Below are positions 25,387 to 35,076 of a stretch of 64,000 bases of DNA, in pieces. A program made the position numbers and the translations under genes. The DNA is from Lachnospiraceae oral taxon 107 str. F0167 (lineage in GTDB: Bacteria > Bacillota > Clostridia > Lachnospirales > Lachnospiraceae): positions 284,044 to 348,043 of the forward strand of contig GL890583.1 of NCBI GenBank assembly GCA_000209465.1, read 5' to 3'. Positions within the stretch are counted from its first letter, which is position 1, and each line of letters starts with the position of its first letter. A model generated the notes under the pieces. The model did not search any database and was not told the origin of the DNA. It saw only the letters and a program-made list of their open reading frames with translations.

Positions 25387-26358
25387 ATGATTCGTATGAG
25401 AATAAAAGCGGATATCACAGCGCTGGGAGAGCTTCTGATTGATTTTACTCCAGCAGGCGTTTCACAACAGGGAATGCGTCTGTTTGAGCAGAATCCGGGA
25501 GGTGCACCGGCCAACATGCTGGCAGCCGCTGCTAAGTTTGGATTAAAAACAGTGTTTATCGGAAAAGTGGGCCGTGATATTCATGGTGATTTTCTGAGGG
25601 AAACCCTTGTGAAAGCCGGGATCAATACAGAAAATCTCATACAGGATGACAGGTATTTTACTACATTGGCCTTTGTCAGTCTGAAAGAAAACGGAGAGCG
25701 GGAGTTTTCATTTTCCCGTAAACCGGGAGCAGATACACAGCTTTGCATGAAAGAAGTTGATAAGAGTATTTTGGAAAATACAAGAGTTTTTCATGTTGGT
25801 TCCCTGTCTCTGACCGATGATCCATCCCGGACGGCAACCTATGAAGCACTCAATCTGGCCAAGAGCAGCGGTGCCCTTATCTCCTATGATCCAAATTACC
25901 GGGCAGCGTTGTGGAGCGATGCAGAGACAGCCTAGCTTCGGATGCAGTCGGTGATCCCCTATGTGGATATCATGAAGATATCAGATGAAGAGACGGCGCT
26001 TCTGACTCCTTATGAGGATCCGGAAGAAGCACTTCGATACCTGATTCGTCAGGGGGTTCGATTGGCAGCAGTTACCCTTGGCCGGGATGGTGCATTGATT
26101 GGAAATGCAAATGGAATTGTAAAAGCAGAAGGTTTTTCATCTCAGGTGGTGGATACAACCGGTGCCGAAGATTCCTTCTGGGGCGGTTTCACTGCATTTT
26201 TCCTTCAGGCAGAAACAGAACCGGAACACCTGACCCGCGGACAGATGATAGAATTTGGCCGTGTGGGAGATGCGGTGGCAAGCTTGTGCGTGGAACACCG
26301 CAGCGGAATATCGGCTATTCCGGAGATGGAGGAGATTAAAGAGAGGCTGGGAAAATAG
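25387..26358 (+). pseudogene. PfkB-family (fructokinase-like) carbohydrate kinase, nonsense mutation
   Basis: One frame runs from 25387 to 26358 but is cut by TAG at 25933-25935 (...WSDAETA, stop, then LRMQSVIPYVD), probably from AAG. The N-terminal part has ITALGELLIDFTP, FEQNPGGAPANMLAAAA and GKVGRDIHGD. The C-terminal part has the anion-hole motif, which should read DTTGAGDSFWGGF but here is DTTGAEDSFWGGF. Two independent lesions in one gene make it very likely inactive. It would have phosphorylated the fructose released by the GH32-like enzyme. Full length would be 323 residues. Confidence 0.9.
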
Positions 26359-26372
26359 GATAAAATTAAGAA

Positions 26373-26417
26373 GGGGCTGTCGCACTAAATGAAAATTAGT
26401 GCGGCAGCATTTTTTTT
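26373..26417 (+). terminator. Intrinsic terminator after the sugar operon
   Basis: Stem GCTGTCGCACTAA with TTAGTGCGGCAGC, then a T8 run. Same left arm as the hairpin after ftsH. A second stem follows at 26428-26457 (AAGAGCCC/GGGCTCTT), before the IS1182 start region. Confidence 0.8.
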
Positions 26418-26551
26418 GAAAAAATTTAAGAGCCCAGCTTCGAAAAGTCGGGCTCTTGGTGTAAAATTAATGTATGACCAAACACATTAATTACAGAAAG
26501 ATTATACCGCATTTTGTCTGTACTATCAAATTAAACTTCCTTTGGATATCG

Positions 26552-26564
26552 AAAAAAACATTCC
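26552..26564. repeat. 13-bp direct repeat, left copy (IS30 target duplication)
   Basis: AAAAAAACATTCC, repeated at 28224-28236; it marks the point where the IS1182 gene is cut. Longer than the 2-3 bp usual for IS30, so exact length should be taken with care. Confidence 0.7.
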
Positions 26565-28223
26565 GGTAAAATGAAAAAGTTACTTCCAGTTATCTTTCCC
26601 TATCCTGATTTTAGTTTTTCAATAAATACTTTATGAAAGACTTACTTCCGGTTATCCTATTATATGTGCTGTTCATAGGAGAAAGGATGACTATTATGAA
26701 AGCAAAACATTTAACCTTAGATGACAGGAAAGCCATTCAGGAAGGCATAGAAAAACGTCTTTCAAAAACTGCCATAGCTAAATCTATTTCCAAAGATCCT
26801 ACTACTGTTGCAAAAGAAATAAAACTTCACAGAACAGTTAAACAGCGAAACCGTTTTAACTCTCCTGTCATATGTGCTAATTTGAAAGAGTGCAAAAAAC
26901 CGCGTAAGTTCTGCTCGGAAAGCTGCATTGATTATCTAGAACAGCCTTGTACTATGCGTGACCGTTCCACAGGCGCATGTAATCATTGCGAAAAGTTAAG
27001 CCGGTGCAGACTTGACCATTACTTCTACAACGCAAATAAAGCACATGAAGCTTATCTGTTTCACCTTTCCGATTCAAGGCAGGGAGTTAATCTTTCCGAA
27101 GCCGAACGCTCCATCATTGCCCAGACTATAGCTAAACCGCTTAAAGCCGGGCAATCCTTATATCAGATACTTACCAACCATCCTGAGCTTGGTGTCTCTG
27201 TAAAATCCCTTTATACATACATTGAAGGTGGAGTATTTAAAGAATTCGGTATTGATAACTTCTCATTACGCAGGCAGGTTGCCATGAGGGAAAGAAAAAA
27301 GTTAAAAAAGCGCAGGGAGCCTGTCAACTATGAAGGGCATAAGTTTACTGACTATCTGGCATTTATAAAAGATAATCCCTTCATTCCTACTACAGAAATG
27401 GATACCGTTTATAACCAGCAGGAAGGTCCATACATACAGACCTTTTCTTATCAGAACACCTGCTTTATGAATAGATTTATACATACTGAAAAGACCTCCG
27501 AGTCAATGGCTTCTACCCTGAACTATCTTCAGAAGTTACTCGGAAATGATTATTTTAAGCTGTTCTCACTGATTCTCACCGACAGGGGTACTGAGTTTGA
27601 AAAGGTATCTCTCTTTGAGTTTGAAGCTGAAACAGGAAAGCTAAGGACAAACATTTTTTATTGTGACCCACAGACTCCATCCCAAAAGCCTCATGTGGAA
27701 AACAACCACAACTATGTCAGGAACATCCTTCCTAACGGCAGGAAGCTTGAAGGACTCACACAGCATGACTTAAACCTTTTATTCAGCCACATTAATTCTG
27801 TGCCACGAAAGGTTCTTGGTGGAAGAACACCTTACGATGTATTTTCCTTTTTCTACGGAGAAGAGATAATCCACAAAATGGGAATCAGACGGATAGATCC
27901 TGATGAAGTAACACTGCAACCATTTCTCCTCAAAATAGAATAAGCCGGCATCAAAGACCGACCTATCCTAAACCATTAACTCTATACCTATGAACACGCT
28001 ACACCTTAACCCATTAGGACAGTGGAACTTAATCTTTCACAAATGAAAGAAATGTATCCCAGTGTCCTGTTTTGCATGCACAAAAATACGAAACTGTAAG
28101 TAAAGTTTACACAAAAATCGCATTTTTTTCAACAAAAATATTTTTACTTTCCTCCAAAAGTGGAAGTTTCTCGTTCAACTGGAAGTTACTTTTATAAACG
28201 GAAGTTAGATTTTCAATTCACCA
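26565..28223 (+). mobile_element. IS30-family insertion sequence inside IS1182
   Basis: 1659 bp. Ends are imperfect inverted repeats: left GGTAAAATGAAAAAGTTACT, right (reverse complement) GGTGAATTGAAAATCTAACT, both continuing into TCC. Flanked by 13-bp direct repeats; removing the element and one repeat restores IS1182 coding sequence exactly. Additional ACTTCC/GGAAGT motifs recur near both ends. Confidence 0.8.
26696..27943 (+). CDS. IS30-family transposase
   Basis: 415 residues from the ATG at 26696 (GGAGAAAGGA site). N-terminal HTH: LTLDDRKAIQEGIEKRLSKT then PTTVAKEIKLHR, the IS30 pattern. Cys-rich stretch (CKKPRKFCSESC, CNHCEKLSRC). Catalytic D in TTEMDTVY, D in ILTDRGTEFE, and E in PHVENNHNYVRNILP. 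Ends with INSVPRKVLGGRTPYDVF. Intact, so the element could be active. Confidence 0.88.
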   Translation: MKAKHLTLDDRKAIQEGIEKRLSKTAIAKSISKDPTTVAKEIKLHRTVKQRNRFNSPVICANLKECKKPRKFCSESCIDYLEQPCTMRDRSTGACNHCEKLSRCRLDHYFYNANKAHEAYLFHLSDSRQGVNLSEAERSIIAQTIAKPLKAGQSLYQILTNHPELGVSVKSLYTYIEGGVFKEFGIDNFSLRRQVAMRERKKLKKRREPVNYEGHKFTDYLAFIKDNPFIPTTEMDTVYNQQEGPYIQTFSYQNTCFMNRFIHTEKTSESMASTLNYLQKLLGNDYFKLFSLILTDRGTEFEKVSLFEFEAETGKLRTNIFYCDPQTPSQKPHVENNHNYVRNILPNGRKLEGLTQHDLNLLFSHINSVPRKVLGGRTPYDVFSFFYGEEIIHKMGIRRIDPDEVTLQPFLLKIE

Positions 28224-28236
28224 AAAAAACATTCCA
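28224..28236. repeat. 13-bp direct repeat, right copy (IS30 target duplication)
   Basis: AAAAAAACATTCC, identical to 26552-26564; the IS1182 frame resumes after it. Confidence 0.7.
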
Positions 28237-29902
28237 TCAGATGATCCGGTCCGCCTGCTGAGTGCTTTTGTGGAGGGAATGGAGCTCTTAGATCTTTATA
28301 ATACTTATGGAAAGATCAAAAAAGATCAGGTTTCACCGAGACAGCTGTTGAAAATCGTTATCTATGCAGGAATGAACCGGGTCTATTCCAGTCGCGATAT
28401 CGAGAAATCGTGTAGACGTGATATCAATTTTATGTATCTTCTGGAGGGAAAGCCATCTCCGGATCATGCGACTATTGCGCGGTTCATCTCACTGCATCTG
28501 TCCCAATGTTACTCAAATATTCTTGCAGAAGTTTCAAATATCTTATACGAATTAGGAGAAACTTCTGGAAGACATATATTTATTGACGGCACAAAAATTG
28601 AGTCAGCTGCTAACAGATATACATTTGTCTGGAAAAAGGCCGTTACCAAAAATCAGACAAAACTGTTTGCAAAGATTACAGAACTAATTGCTGAGTGTGA
28701 AGAAATGTATGGCTTGAAGCTGGTATATCAGGACAGTATTTCTCTTCATTCACTAAAACGTATACGAAAAAAGCTTTATGCAATAAAAGAATCGGAAGGC
28801 ATTACTTTTGTTCATGGTATTGGCAGAAGAAAAAGTGCGATACAAAAATCAATTGAATCATTGGAAATGTATATTGGAAAATTAAAAGAATACATACATA
28901 AGCTGTACGCCTGTGGAGAGAGGAACAGTTATTCCAAAACAGATCCTGATGCAACATTTATGAGAATGAAGGAAGATCACATGCTGAATGGCCAGTTCAA
29001 ACCAGCTTATAACTTACAGCATGGAGTTGATTCGGAATATATCACCTGGCTTACAATAAACCCCAATACAACAGATACGAAAACCCTAATTCCATTTTTG
29101 AAAGATATGGAACAGAACCTGGGGTTCAAGTACACAGAGATTGTTGCCGATGCTGGTTATGAAAGTGAGGAAAATTATCTTTTTATTGAGGCCAACGGGC
29201 AGACAGCATTCATCAAGCCAAACAACTATGAGATTTCAAAAAAACGCAGATTCAAAACAGATATCGGAAAAATGGAGAACATGGACTACGATAAGGAGAA
29301 TGATTTTTATATATGCAAGAACAATCGAAAGTTGACAGCCCAGTATGAAAAGAAGGGAAAAACGGCAACCGGCTATAGAAGAACTACGACTGTCTATAAA
29401 TGTTCCGACTGCAGTAGCTGTCCTTATAAAACGGATTGTATTAAAGGCAATAATTGCAAGACATCAATGGAACAGCGTAATAAAACACTGTATGTTTCAA
29501 AAACCATGAAACAGAAAAGGGCAGAAGATCTTGAACGCATAACCAGCCCATACGGAATTCAACTTAGAGTGAATCGAAGTATACAGGCAGAAGGGTCCTT
29601 CGCTTCTGTAAAACAGGATATGGAATTCAGACGATATATGTACCGCGGAAAAGAAAACGTCACTGCACAAAGTGTCATTCTTGCAATCGCACACAATATC
29701 AATAAACTACATAATAAAATACAGTCTGAAAAAACAGGACAGCATCTGTTTAGGCTGAAAGAAACAGCATAAATTTAGATAATTCAAAAAAAGAAAAAGA
29801 AATCCCAGGCTTTCTTCAAAGAAGGTCTGGGTAAGTATGCTCAAAATCAATAACGGATAAGGAAAAGAGCTAAATCTAACCGTTTTTCCTTAAAATAAAA
29901 GG

Positions 29903-29936
29903 GTTGCAGTAACGATTTTTAAATCGTTACTGCAAC
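29903..29936. terminator. Perfect 16-bp inverted repeat downstream of IS1182
   Basis: GTTGCAGTAACGATTT, loop TT, AAATCGTTACTGCAAC. Could be a terminator (a T-run follows at 29943) or part of the right end of IS1182. Another hairpin (CCCAG...CTGGG) sits at about 29802-29831. The remaining region to 30158 holds no gene that I can support. Confidence 0.6.
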
Positions 29937-30158
29937 ACATCCATTTTTTATACTGTTTTTAGGTAGTAAGGAGTATAGAAAATAAAATCTGACAATAGTA
30001 TAATATTAAGCAAGTAAAATCTTTAAAGTCCAGCTAATAAATGTCAATAGTTAAATGAGATAAAATTTATTTTGTTTTCTGACTAAAAAAGGGCGGACTT
30101 TCCCCTTGGTGAAAATATCGTTTTTTGAAAGATATTGATTCATTGGAGTCATAGTATT

Positions 30159-31475
30159 TTATGCAGCTATATCGCATTTAGCAGCATTGTATTGTTTGAT
30201 ATGCTCCTGAGGAGCAATGATTTTAAATGGTTTGTTGTCTCTGAGTATTGCAAATATCATGTTGCATACTTTATGTGAAACAGCCCCCATTGCTACGAGC
30301 TTTGGTTTTGAGTCACATTTCTTGAGGTAGTATTCACGAAGAACCGGATTTTTAGCTTCTCCATTACGGGAGATACTGATGCTTTGTAAGGTTAACATGT
30401 GAATAACACGTCTAGCTATGGCAGAACCACGCTTAGACATTTGAACCTTGGTACCTTCAAATTTTCCGGATTGTTTTACTGCCGGATCAAGACCGAAATA
30501 AGCGAAAAGTTGTTTTGGTTTTGAAAATGCTGAAAAGTCACCAATTTCACCCATGATGGATACAGCAGACAAGAAACCAGCACCTTTGAATGTTTCAATC
30601 AAATGAATCTGCTTGACAAAGTCAGCATCTTCATTAGCATCAACAAGCTCGTGGAGTGATTCAAGAATGCTGTTGATTTCTTCATCATATTTACGTATGA
30701 AGCTGATATAAAGGCGAATACGCTTGATGTTGCTGTCTATAATGTATCCAAACTGATTTGCATCAGTTGCCGCCTGAATTATGGCATTATACTTATTTTG
30801 AGCATATGTAAGCCCAAATCGAGCTGTTGATTTGATGATATCAATAATCTCTTGCTTGTCTGCTTCAAGAAAAGCTGATGGAGATGTATAAGTTTCCAAC
30901 AATGTAAGAGAAGTGTTGATAGTAACCTTGGAAAAGATGCCAAGATACTGAGGAAACGCCATGCGTAATTCACCTTGAAGTTTATTCACATAGGCACTGC
31001 GATTATCCATTAAATCGTAGTATTCACAGCACAGATTACGGCAGTTTAGAGCAAGGTCTGATGGCATAAGTGAAACCTTTAAATCAGATTTCAAGCCAAC
31101 TAAAGCAGCTTTTTTAGAATCAAAACGATCATTATGTACTTTTCGTATGTTGATGTTTGTGCTATTCTTAGTGATGATAGGATTAATAACCGAGCAGTTA
31201 AAACCCTTATCACGAAGATAGCAGAAGAGTGGGTAATGATAAATTCCCGTGGATTCGAGGAAAATGCGACTTTCCAAAGAATACAACTCTTCTGCTTCTT
31301 TTATTTTAGAAACAGCGGTTGTAAGGGAATTAATACTGTTATGTAGGATTTTGTAAGGTTTTCCTACGAATTGTTGGTTTGGAAGTGCTATAGACATCCA
31401 AGAGAAGTCAGCACCGACATCAATACCAACAGAGATGAATAGTTCATCAAGATTAAAAATAACTTTGTTTGACAT
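30159..31475 (-). CDS. IS110-family transposase (RNA-guided recombinase type)
   Basis: 438 residues from the ATG at 31475 (AAGGGGC site). N-terminal RuvC-like DEDD domain: SVGIDVGADFSWMSIA, FLESTGIYHYPL and a DRFDSKKAALVG. C-terminal Tnp_20 domain: FLSAVSIMGEIGDFSAFSKP, FGLDPAVKQSGKFEG, then MSKRGSAIARRVIHML. Members of IS110 (for example IS621) recombine DNA guided by a bridge RNA made from the element's non-coding end. Frame intact. A long non-coding region with hairpins lies upstream on the minus strand. Confidence 0.9.
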   Translation of the reverse strand: MSNKVIFNLDELFISVGIDVGADFSWMSIALPNQQFVGKPYKILHNSINSLTTAVSKIKEAEELYSLESRIFLESTGIYHYPLFCYLRDKGFNCSVINPIITKNSTNINIRKVHNDRFDSKKAALVGLKSDLKVSLMPSDLALNCRNLCCEYYDLMDNRSAYVNKLQGELRMAFPQYLGIFSKVTINTSLTLLETYTSPSAFLEADKQEIIDIIKSTARFGLTYAQNKYNAIIQAATDANQFGYIIDSNIKRIRLYISFIRKYDEEINSILESLHELVDANEDADFVKQIHLIETFKGAGFLSAVSIMGEIGDFSAFSKPKQLFAYFGLDPAVKQSGKFEGTKVQMSKRGSAIARRVIHMLTLQSISISRNGEAKNPVLREYYLKKCDSKPKLVAMGAVSHKVCNMIFAILRDNKPFKIIAPQEHIKQYNAAKCDIAA

Positions 31476-31805
31476 GAGCAATAGCCCCTTTCTGATAGGA
31501 ATCCATTTCCAATCCGGCAGGTACACAACCTAGCGTGTTATTCGGGTATGGCCTTCAGGTTCCCAACCAGCTAAAACATAAAACCCTGTCGAATGGACTA
31601 ATTGACTTTCTTGCAGGTATAAGTCACAGAAGTGACCTTCCAAGGAGGTAAACATTCTTTGTCCTATCCTAAGAGATAATACCTTATGTTTTATCTGGTG
31701 TCTATCAGGAACCGTCAGACATGATAATTATTATGGATAACATCTGATGAAGGAAGAATCCCTTCTTTTGTTATCTGATTTATAGAAACTTATTAACCAA
31801 GTAGT
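31476..31805 (-). ncRNA. Candidate bridge RNA region of the IS110 element
   Basis: About 330 bp between the transposase start and the ABC-F gene, with no ORF that I can support. Short stems are visible, for example GTCAC/GTGAC at 31623-31636, AAGGAAGAATCCCTT at about 31750-31764, and a GTAGTC/GACTAC hairpin at 31801-31818. In IS110-group elements the bridge RNA lies upstream of the transposase in the non-coding end. The assignment rests on position and structure; exact transcript limits are unknown. Confidence 0.5.
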
Positions 31806-31845
31806 CTTGATTGACTACATCATTATTATACTAGGGGGTGATTGT

Positions 31846-33324
31846 ATGTCGGTAATTAAAATTGAAAATCTAACTTTTTCGTATTACGGATATGTAAATC
31901 CGATATTTGAGGAAGTCACATTTTATTTTGATACAAACTGGAAAACAGGTTTAATAGGCAGGAACGGGATTGGAAAATCAACTCTGTTTAAATTACTTTT
32001 GGGAGAGGAGGAGTATCAAGGGGAAATAAGTAAAAGTGTGGAATTTATTAAATTTCCGCCTGATATATCGGATACAACAAAAACTGTCATAGAATTATTT
32101 AAGGAGCTGACAAAAGATGTCGAAGAGTGGAGATTATTCAGGGAGCTTAATTTATTAGATATAGATGAATCCCTTATATACAGAGAGTTTGAAACTTTGT
32201 CTAAGGGGGAGCAGACAAAAATTCTACTGGCTGTTTTATTTACAAATGAAAAGGATTTCTTGCTTATTGATGAGCCTACAAATCATTTGGACATTGAAGG
32301 CAGAAAAATTGTCAGTGAATATTTAAAGAGTAAAAAAGGATTTTTACTTATATCGCATGATAGAGATTTTTTGGATGGATGTATCAATCATGTTATTTCT
32401 ATCAATAGAAGTTCTATTGATATTCAAGCCGGAAATTTTACATCATGGTATGAAAATAAAATGATGAAAGACAGTTTTGAAATCACCCAAAATGAAAGAC
32501 TAAAAAAAGATATCAAGAGATTAAGGGAAGCATCTAAGCAGAGCAAGAGCTGGTCGGACAAAATCGAAAAAACAAAAAAAGGTGTAAAGGTATCAGGTGT
32601 AAAGCCGGATAAGGGATATATCGGGCATCAGTCGGCAAAGATGATGAAGAAATCTAAAAATCTGGAAAACAGGCAAAATAAGGCAATAGAAGCAAAACAA
32701 AAATTATTAAAAGATGTTGATACAAAGGAAAGCTTATTGATTAATTGCTTACAGCATCATAAAGATACTCTAATCTCAGTCAGCAATTTATCGGCATATT
32801 ATGGGGAAAAGCAGATATTATGGAGTCTGAGTTTTGAAATAAAGCAGGGAGATATACTGGCTGTATATGGTAAAAACGGTAGTGGAAAATCCACTTTGAT
32901 TAAAATTTTATCGGGTTTAAATAATAACTACAGCGGAGAAATAAAACCGGCAAGTAATCTTAAGATATCCTATATTCCTCAAAATACTTCTGATCTACAT
33001 GGCAGACTTGATCAATATATTAAAAATATGGAGGCTGATGAAACATTATGTAAAACCATTCTTAGAAAATTGGATTTTTCAAGAGATTTATTTGAGGCGG
33101 ATATGCAAAATTACAGTGACGGACAAAAAAAGAAGGTTTTATTATCCATAAGCCTGTCAAAACCTGCTCATTTATTTATATGGGATGAACCGCTTAATTA
33201 TATAGATGTAATTTCAAGAATACAGATTGAGGAAATTATAAAAGAGTCAAAGCCCACATTGGTGCTTGTAGAACATGACAGAAGATTTGTAGAAGATGTA
33301 GCCAGTAAGATAATATATCTGTAG
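31846..33324 (+). CDS. ABC-F protein, Lsa/Vga-like (possible ribosome protection)
   Basis: 492 residues from the ATG at 31846 (GGGGGTG site); an in-frame TTG at 31807 lacks a good site. Two ABC cassettes with no membrane segments: Walker A GRNGIGKSTL and GKNGSGKSTLIKIL, signatures LSKGEQTKIL and YSDGQKKKVL, Walker B LLIDEPTNHLD and LFIWDEPLNYID. Between them a basic linker (SKQSKSWSDKIEKTKKG). The linker and opening MSVIKIENLTFSY fit the antibiotic-resistance ARE group of ABC-F, which can protect ribosomes from lincosamides, pleuromutilins or streptogramin A. Resistance is inferred only. Confidence 0.85.
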   Translation: MSVIKIENLTFSYYGYVNPIFEEVTFYFDTNWKTGLIGRNGIGKSTLFKLLLGEEEYQGEISKSVEFIKFPPDISDTTKTVIELFKELTKDVEEWRLFRELNLLDIDESLIYREFETLSKGEQTKILLAVLFTNEKDFLLIDEPTNHLDIEGRKIVSEYLKSKKGFLLISHDRDFLDGCINHVISINRSSIDIQAGNFTSWYENKMMKDSFEITQNERLKKDIKRLREASKQSKSWSDKIEKTKKGVKVSGVKPDKGYIGHQSAKMMKKSKNLENRQNKAIEAKQKLLKDVDTKESLLINCLQHHKDTLISVSNLSAYYGEKQILWSLSFEIKQGDILAVYGKNGSGKSTLIKILSGLNNNYSGEIKPASNLKISYIPQNTSDLHGRLDQYIKNMEADETLCKTILRKLDFSRDLFEADMQNYSDGQKKKVLLSISLSKPAHLFIWDEPLNYIDVISRIQIEEIIKESKPTLVLVEHDRRFVEDVASKIIYL

Positions 33325-33335
33325 AATAAAAATCA

Positions 33336-33357
33336 GGGTGGGAATTTTAACCCACCC
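33336..33357. terminator. Hairpin between the ABC-F gene and pyrI
   Basis: GGGTGGG ... CCCACCC, 7-bp stem, between converging genes. An A-rich left flank suits minus-strand termination too. Confidence 0.6.
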
Positions 33358-33367
33358 CAATAGCAAA

Positions 33368-33802
33368 TTATTTTTTCTTTTTTCTTTTCTCTTCACAATA
33401 AATGCAGCGGTATACCTCATTCTCCTTGTCTGAAAGATAGAAGATATGCGGGAGCTCCTGCTCGATTGATGTGATACATCTCGGGTTCTTACATTTGATG
33501 ATATTGGTTATCTTCTCAGGCAATGAAACAGTTCTTTTTTCGACTATAGCATTGTCCTTTATTATATTTATAGTAATATTGTGATCTATATATCCGATAA
33601 CATCAAAGTCTATCAAATCAAGTACATCACCTTCAATTTTTATAATGTCTTTTTTACCCATTTTCTTGGACTTTGCATTTTTAATGATGGCAACAGGTTT
33701 TTCTATCTTATCAAGCCCTAAATTATAGTATATATCAAGGCTCTTTCCTGCTTCTATATGATCAAGTACTACACCTTCATTTAATCCACTTATATTTAAC
33801 AT
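33368..33802 (-). CDS. pyrI: Aspartate carbamoyltransferase regulatory subunit
   Basis: 144 residues. Nucleotide-binding N-terminal part (EGVVLDHIEAGKSLDIY) and zinc-binding C-terminal part with Cys in KCKNPRC and YRCIYCEEK. Binds ATP/CTP and modulates PyrB. Its ATG overlaps the pyrB stop by one base (TAATG). The Lys-rich tail (KRKKKK) is short. Confidence 0.95.
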   Translation of the reverse strand: MLNISGLNEGVVLDHIEAGKSLDIYYNLGLDKIEKPVAIIKNAKSKKMGKKDIIKIEGDVLDLIDFDVIGYIDHNITINIIKDNAIVEKRTVSLPEKITNIIKCKNPRCITSIEQELPHIFYLSDKENEVYRCIYCEEKRKKKK

Positions 33803-34716
33803 TATATTACCTCCAAAAGAGTGATAATTAAAGCCATTCTGACATATACACCAAACTGTGCCTGCTTAAAATATGCGGCTCTGGGATCATCATCCACTTC
33901 TACGCTGATTTCATTTACTCTTGGAAGCGGATGTAGTATATACATATCCTTCTTAGCATGTTTAAGTTTTTGCTTATCCAAAATATAGGTGTCCTTCAAA
34001 CGAATATAATCCTCTTCGTTAAAGAAACGCTCTCTTTGAACTCTTGTCATATAAAGTATATCAAGTTCAGGCATAGCCTCATCAAGACTTGTAACCTCAC
34101 TAAACTCAATATTATTTGCTCTCAGAACATCATCTCTGATATAATCGGGAACTTTCAGCTCTTCAGGTGAGATAAGAACAAATTTAATATTTGGATATCT
34201 GATAAGAGCATTTATAAGTGAGTGAACAGTTCTGCCGAACTTAAGGTCACCACAAAGTCCTACTGTAAGGTTTGCGATGTTTCCCTTCATTCTCTTTATT
34301 GTCAAAAGGTCTGTAAGAGTCTGTGTTGGATGTTGATGTCCACCATCACCGGCATTGATTACCGGGATGGAAGAGAACTTGCTTGCAACAAGCGGTGCCC
34401 CCTCCTTTGGATGACGCATTGCTGCTATATCTGCATATGAAGAAATTACTCTAATGGTATCTGCAACACTTTCTCCCTTTGCAGCAGATGACGAATCGGC
34501 AGAATGAAAGCCAAGTACGCTACCTCCCAAATTCAGCATTGCCGCTTCAAATGAGAGTCTGGTTCGTGTGCTTGGCTCATAAAATAAAGTTGATAATTTT
34601 TTTCCTTCGCAAATTTTGGAATACTTCTCCCTATTGTTTTCTATATCAATAGCAAGATCTAAAAGTGCATTAGTTTCTTCAACAGAAAAGTCCAATGGGT
34701 TTAAAAGATGTCTCAT
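33802..34716 (-). CDS. pyrB: Aspartate carbamoyltransferase catalytic subunit
   Basis: 304 residues. Second step of pyrimidine synthesis: carbamoyl phosphate plus aspartate to N-carbamoylaspartate. Motifs: carbamoyl-phosphate [30 protein letters not shown], and [11 protein letters not shown]-terminal [11 protein letters not shown]. Coupled to pyrI. The gene has a good promoter upstream; I see no PyrR-type attenuator in the short 5' leader. Confidence 0.96.
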   Translation of the reverse strand: MRHLLNPLDFSVEETNALLDLAIDIENNREKYSKICEGKKLSTLFYEPSTRTRLSFEAAMLNLGGSVLGFHSADSSSAAKGESVADTIRVISSYADIAAMRHPKEGAPLVASKFSSIPVINAGDGGHQHPTQTLTDLLTIKRMKGNIANLTVGLCGDLKFGRTVHSLINALIRYPNIKFVLISPEELKVPDYIRDDVLRANNIEFSEVTSLDEAMPELDILYMTRVQRERFFNEEDYIRLKDTYILDKQKLKHAKKDMYILHPLPRVNEISVEVDDDPRAAYFKQAQFGVYVRMALIITLLEVI

Positions 34717-34745
34717 ACTTCTCCTTTACAAAAATCATTTTTCGT

Positions 34746-34774
34746 ATTATAGTCCATATTTTATACTTTTACAA
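34746..34774 (-). promoter_or_regulatory. Promoter of pyrBI
   Basis: On the minus strand TTGTAA (34774-34769) and TATAAT (34751-34746), spacer 17 bp, 30 bp upstream of the pyrB ATG. The leader is short, so a long attenuator is unlikely. Confidence 0.75.
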
Positions 34775-35076
34775 TACCTAAAATATAAAAAAGGAATGAA
34801 TTGATTTTAGTTGGTTAAGTTTTTATATTAATGGAGGAGGAAAGAGCATCCATCAATATATTAAAGGATTGTGTTATAATAACTTGCAATATAATTGATG
34901 ATTTATTGAGTAAAATAGTGTATATAATAAAAATATACCTGTCAAACCGGACTCTATTTTATCGGATATATGAGTATAAAAGTCTTAAGGAAGGCTTTGT
35001 GAAATGATTGAAAATATTTCAGGTAAATAAGTTGAATTGCAAATTTAGATAAATGTTATTACCGGAGGTGGTTTTA
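34775..35076. other. Intergenic region between pyrBI and the nucleotidyltransferase gene
   Basis: About 300 bp, very A/T-rich. A 58-codon frame at 34831-35007 lacks a ribosome binding site and any recognisable feature, so I do not call it. TATAAT-like strings occur, but no convincing promoter pair is seen. Confidence 0.5.

Larger units (their letters stand above)
26473..29772 (+). pseudogene. IS1182-family transposase split by an IS30 insertion
   Basis: The ATG at 26473 starts MTKHINYRK, then needs one extra A near 26506-26508 to read DYTAFCLYYQIKLPLDIEKN IP. The IS30 element cuts it at 26564, and after 28236 the frame resumes with SDDPVRLLSAFVEGMELL, continuing to 29772. Catalytic residues are in the downstream part: IFIDGTKIESAANRY, VADAGYESEENY and EGSFASVKQDMEFRRYMY, plus a Cys cluster (KCSDCSSCPYKTDC). 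The remaining 500-residue part could still be made from ATG 28279 but lacks its N-terminus. It was inserted before the IS30 element. Confidence 0.85.

Noticed and set aside
33717..34745. PyrR-type attenuator for pyrBI
   Set aside because: The leader between the promoter and pyrB is only about 30 bp, too short for an attenuator.
34831..35007. 58-codon open frame between pyrB and the nucleotidyltransferase
   Set aside because: No ribosome binding site, A/T-rich, no recognisable feature.
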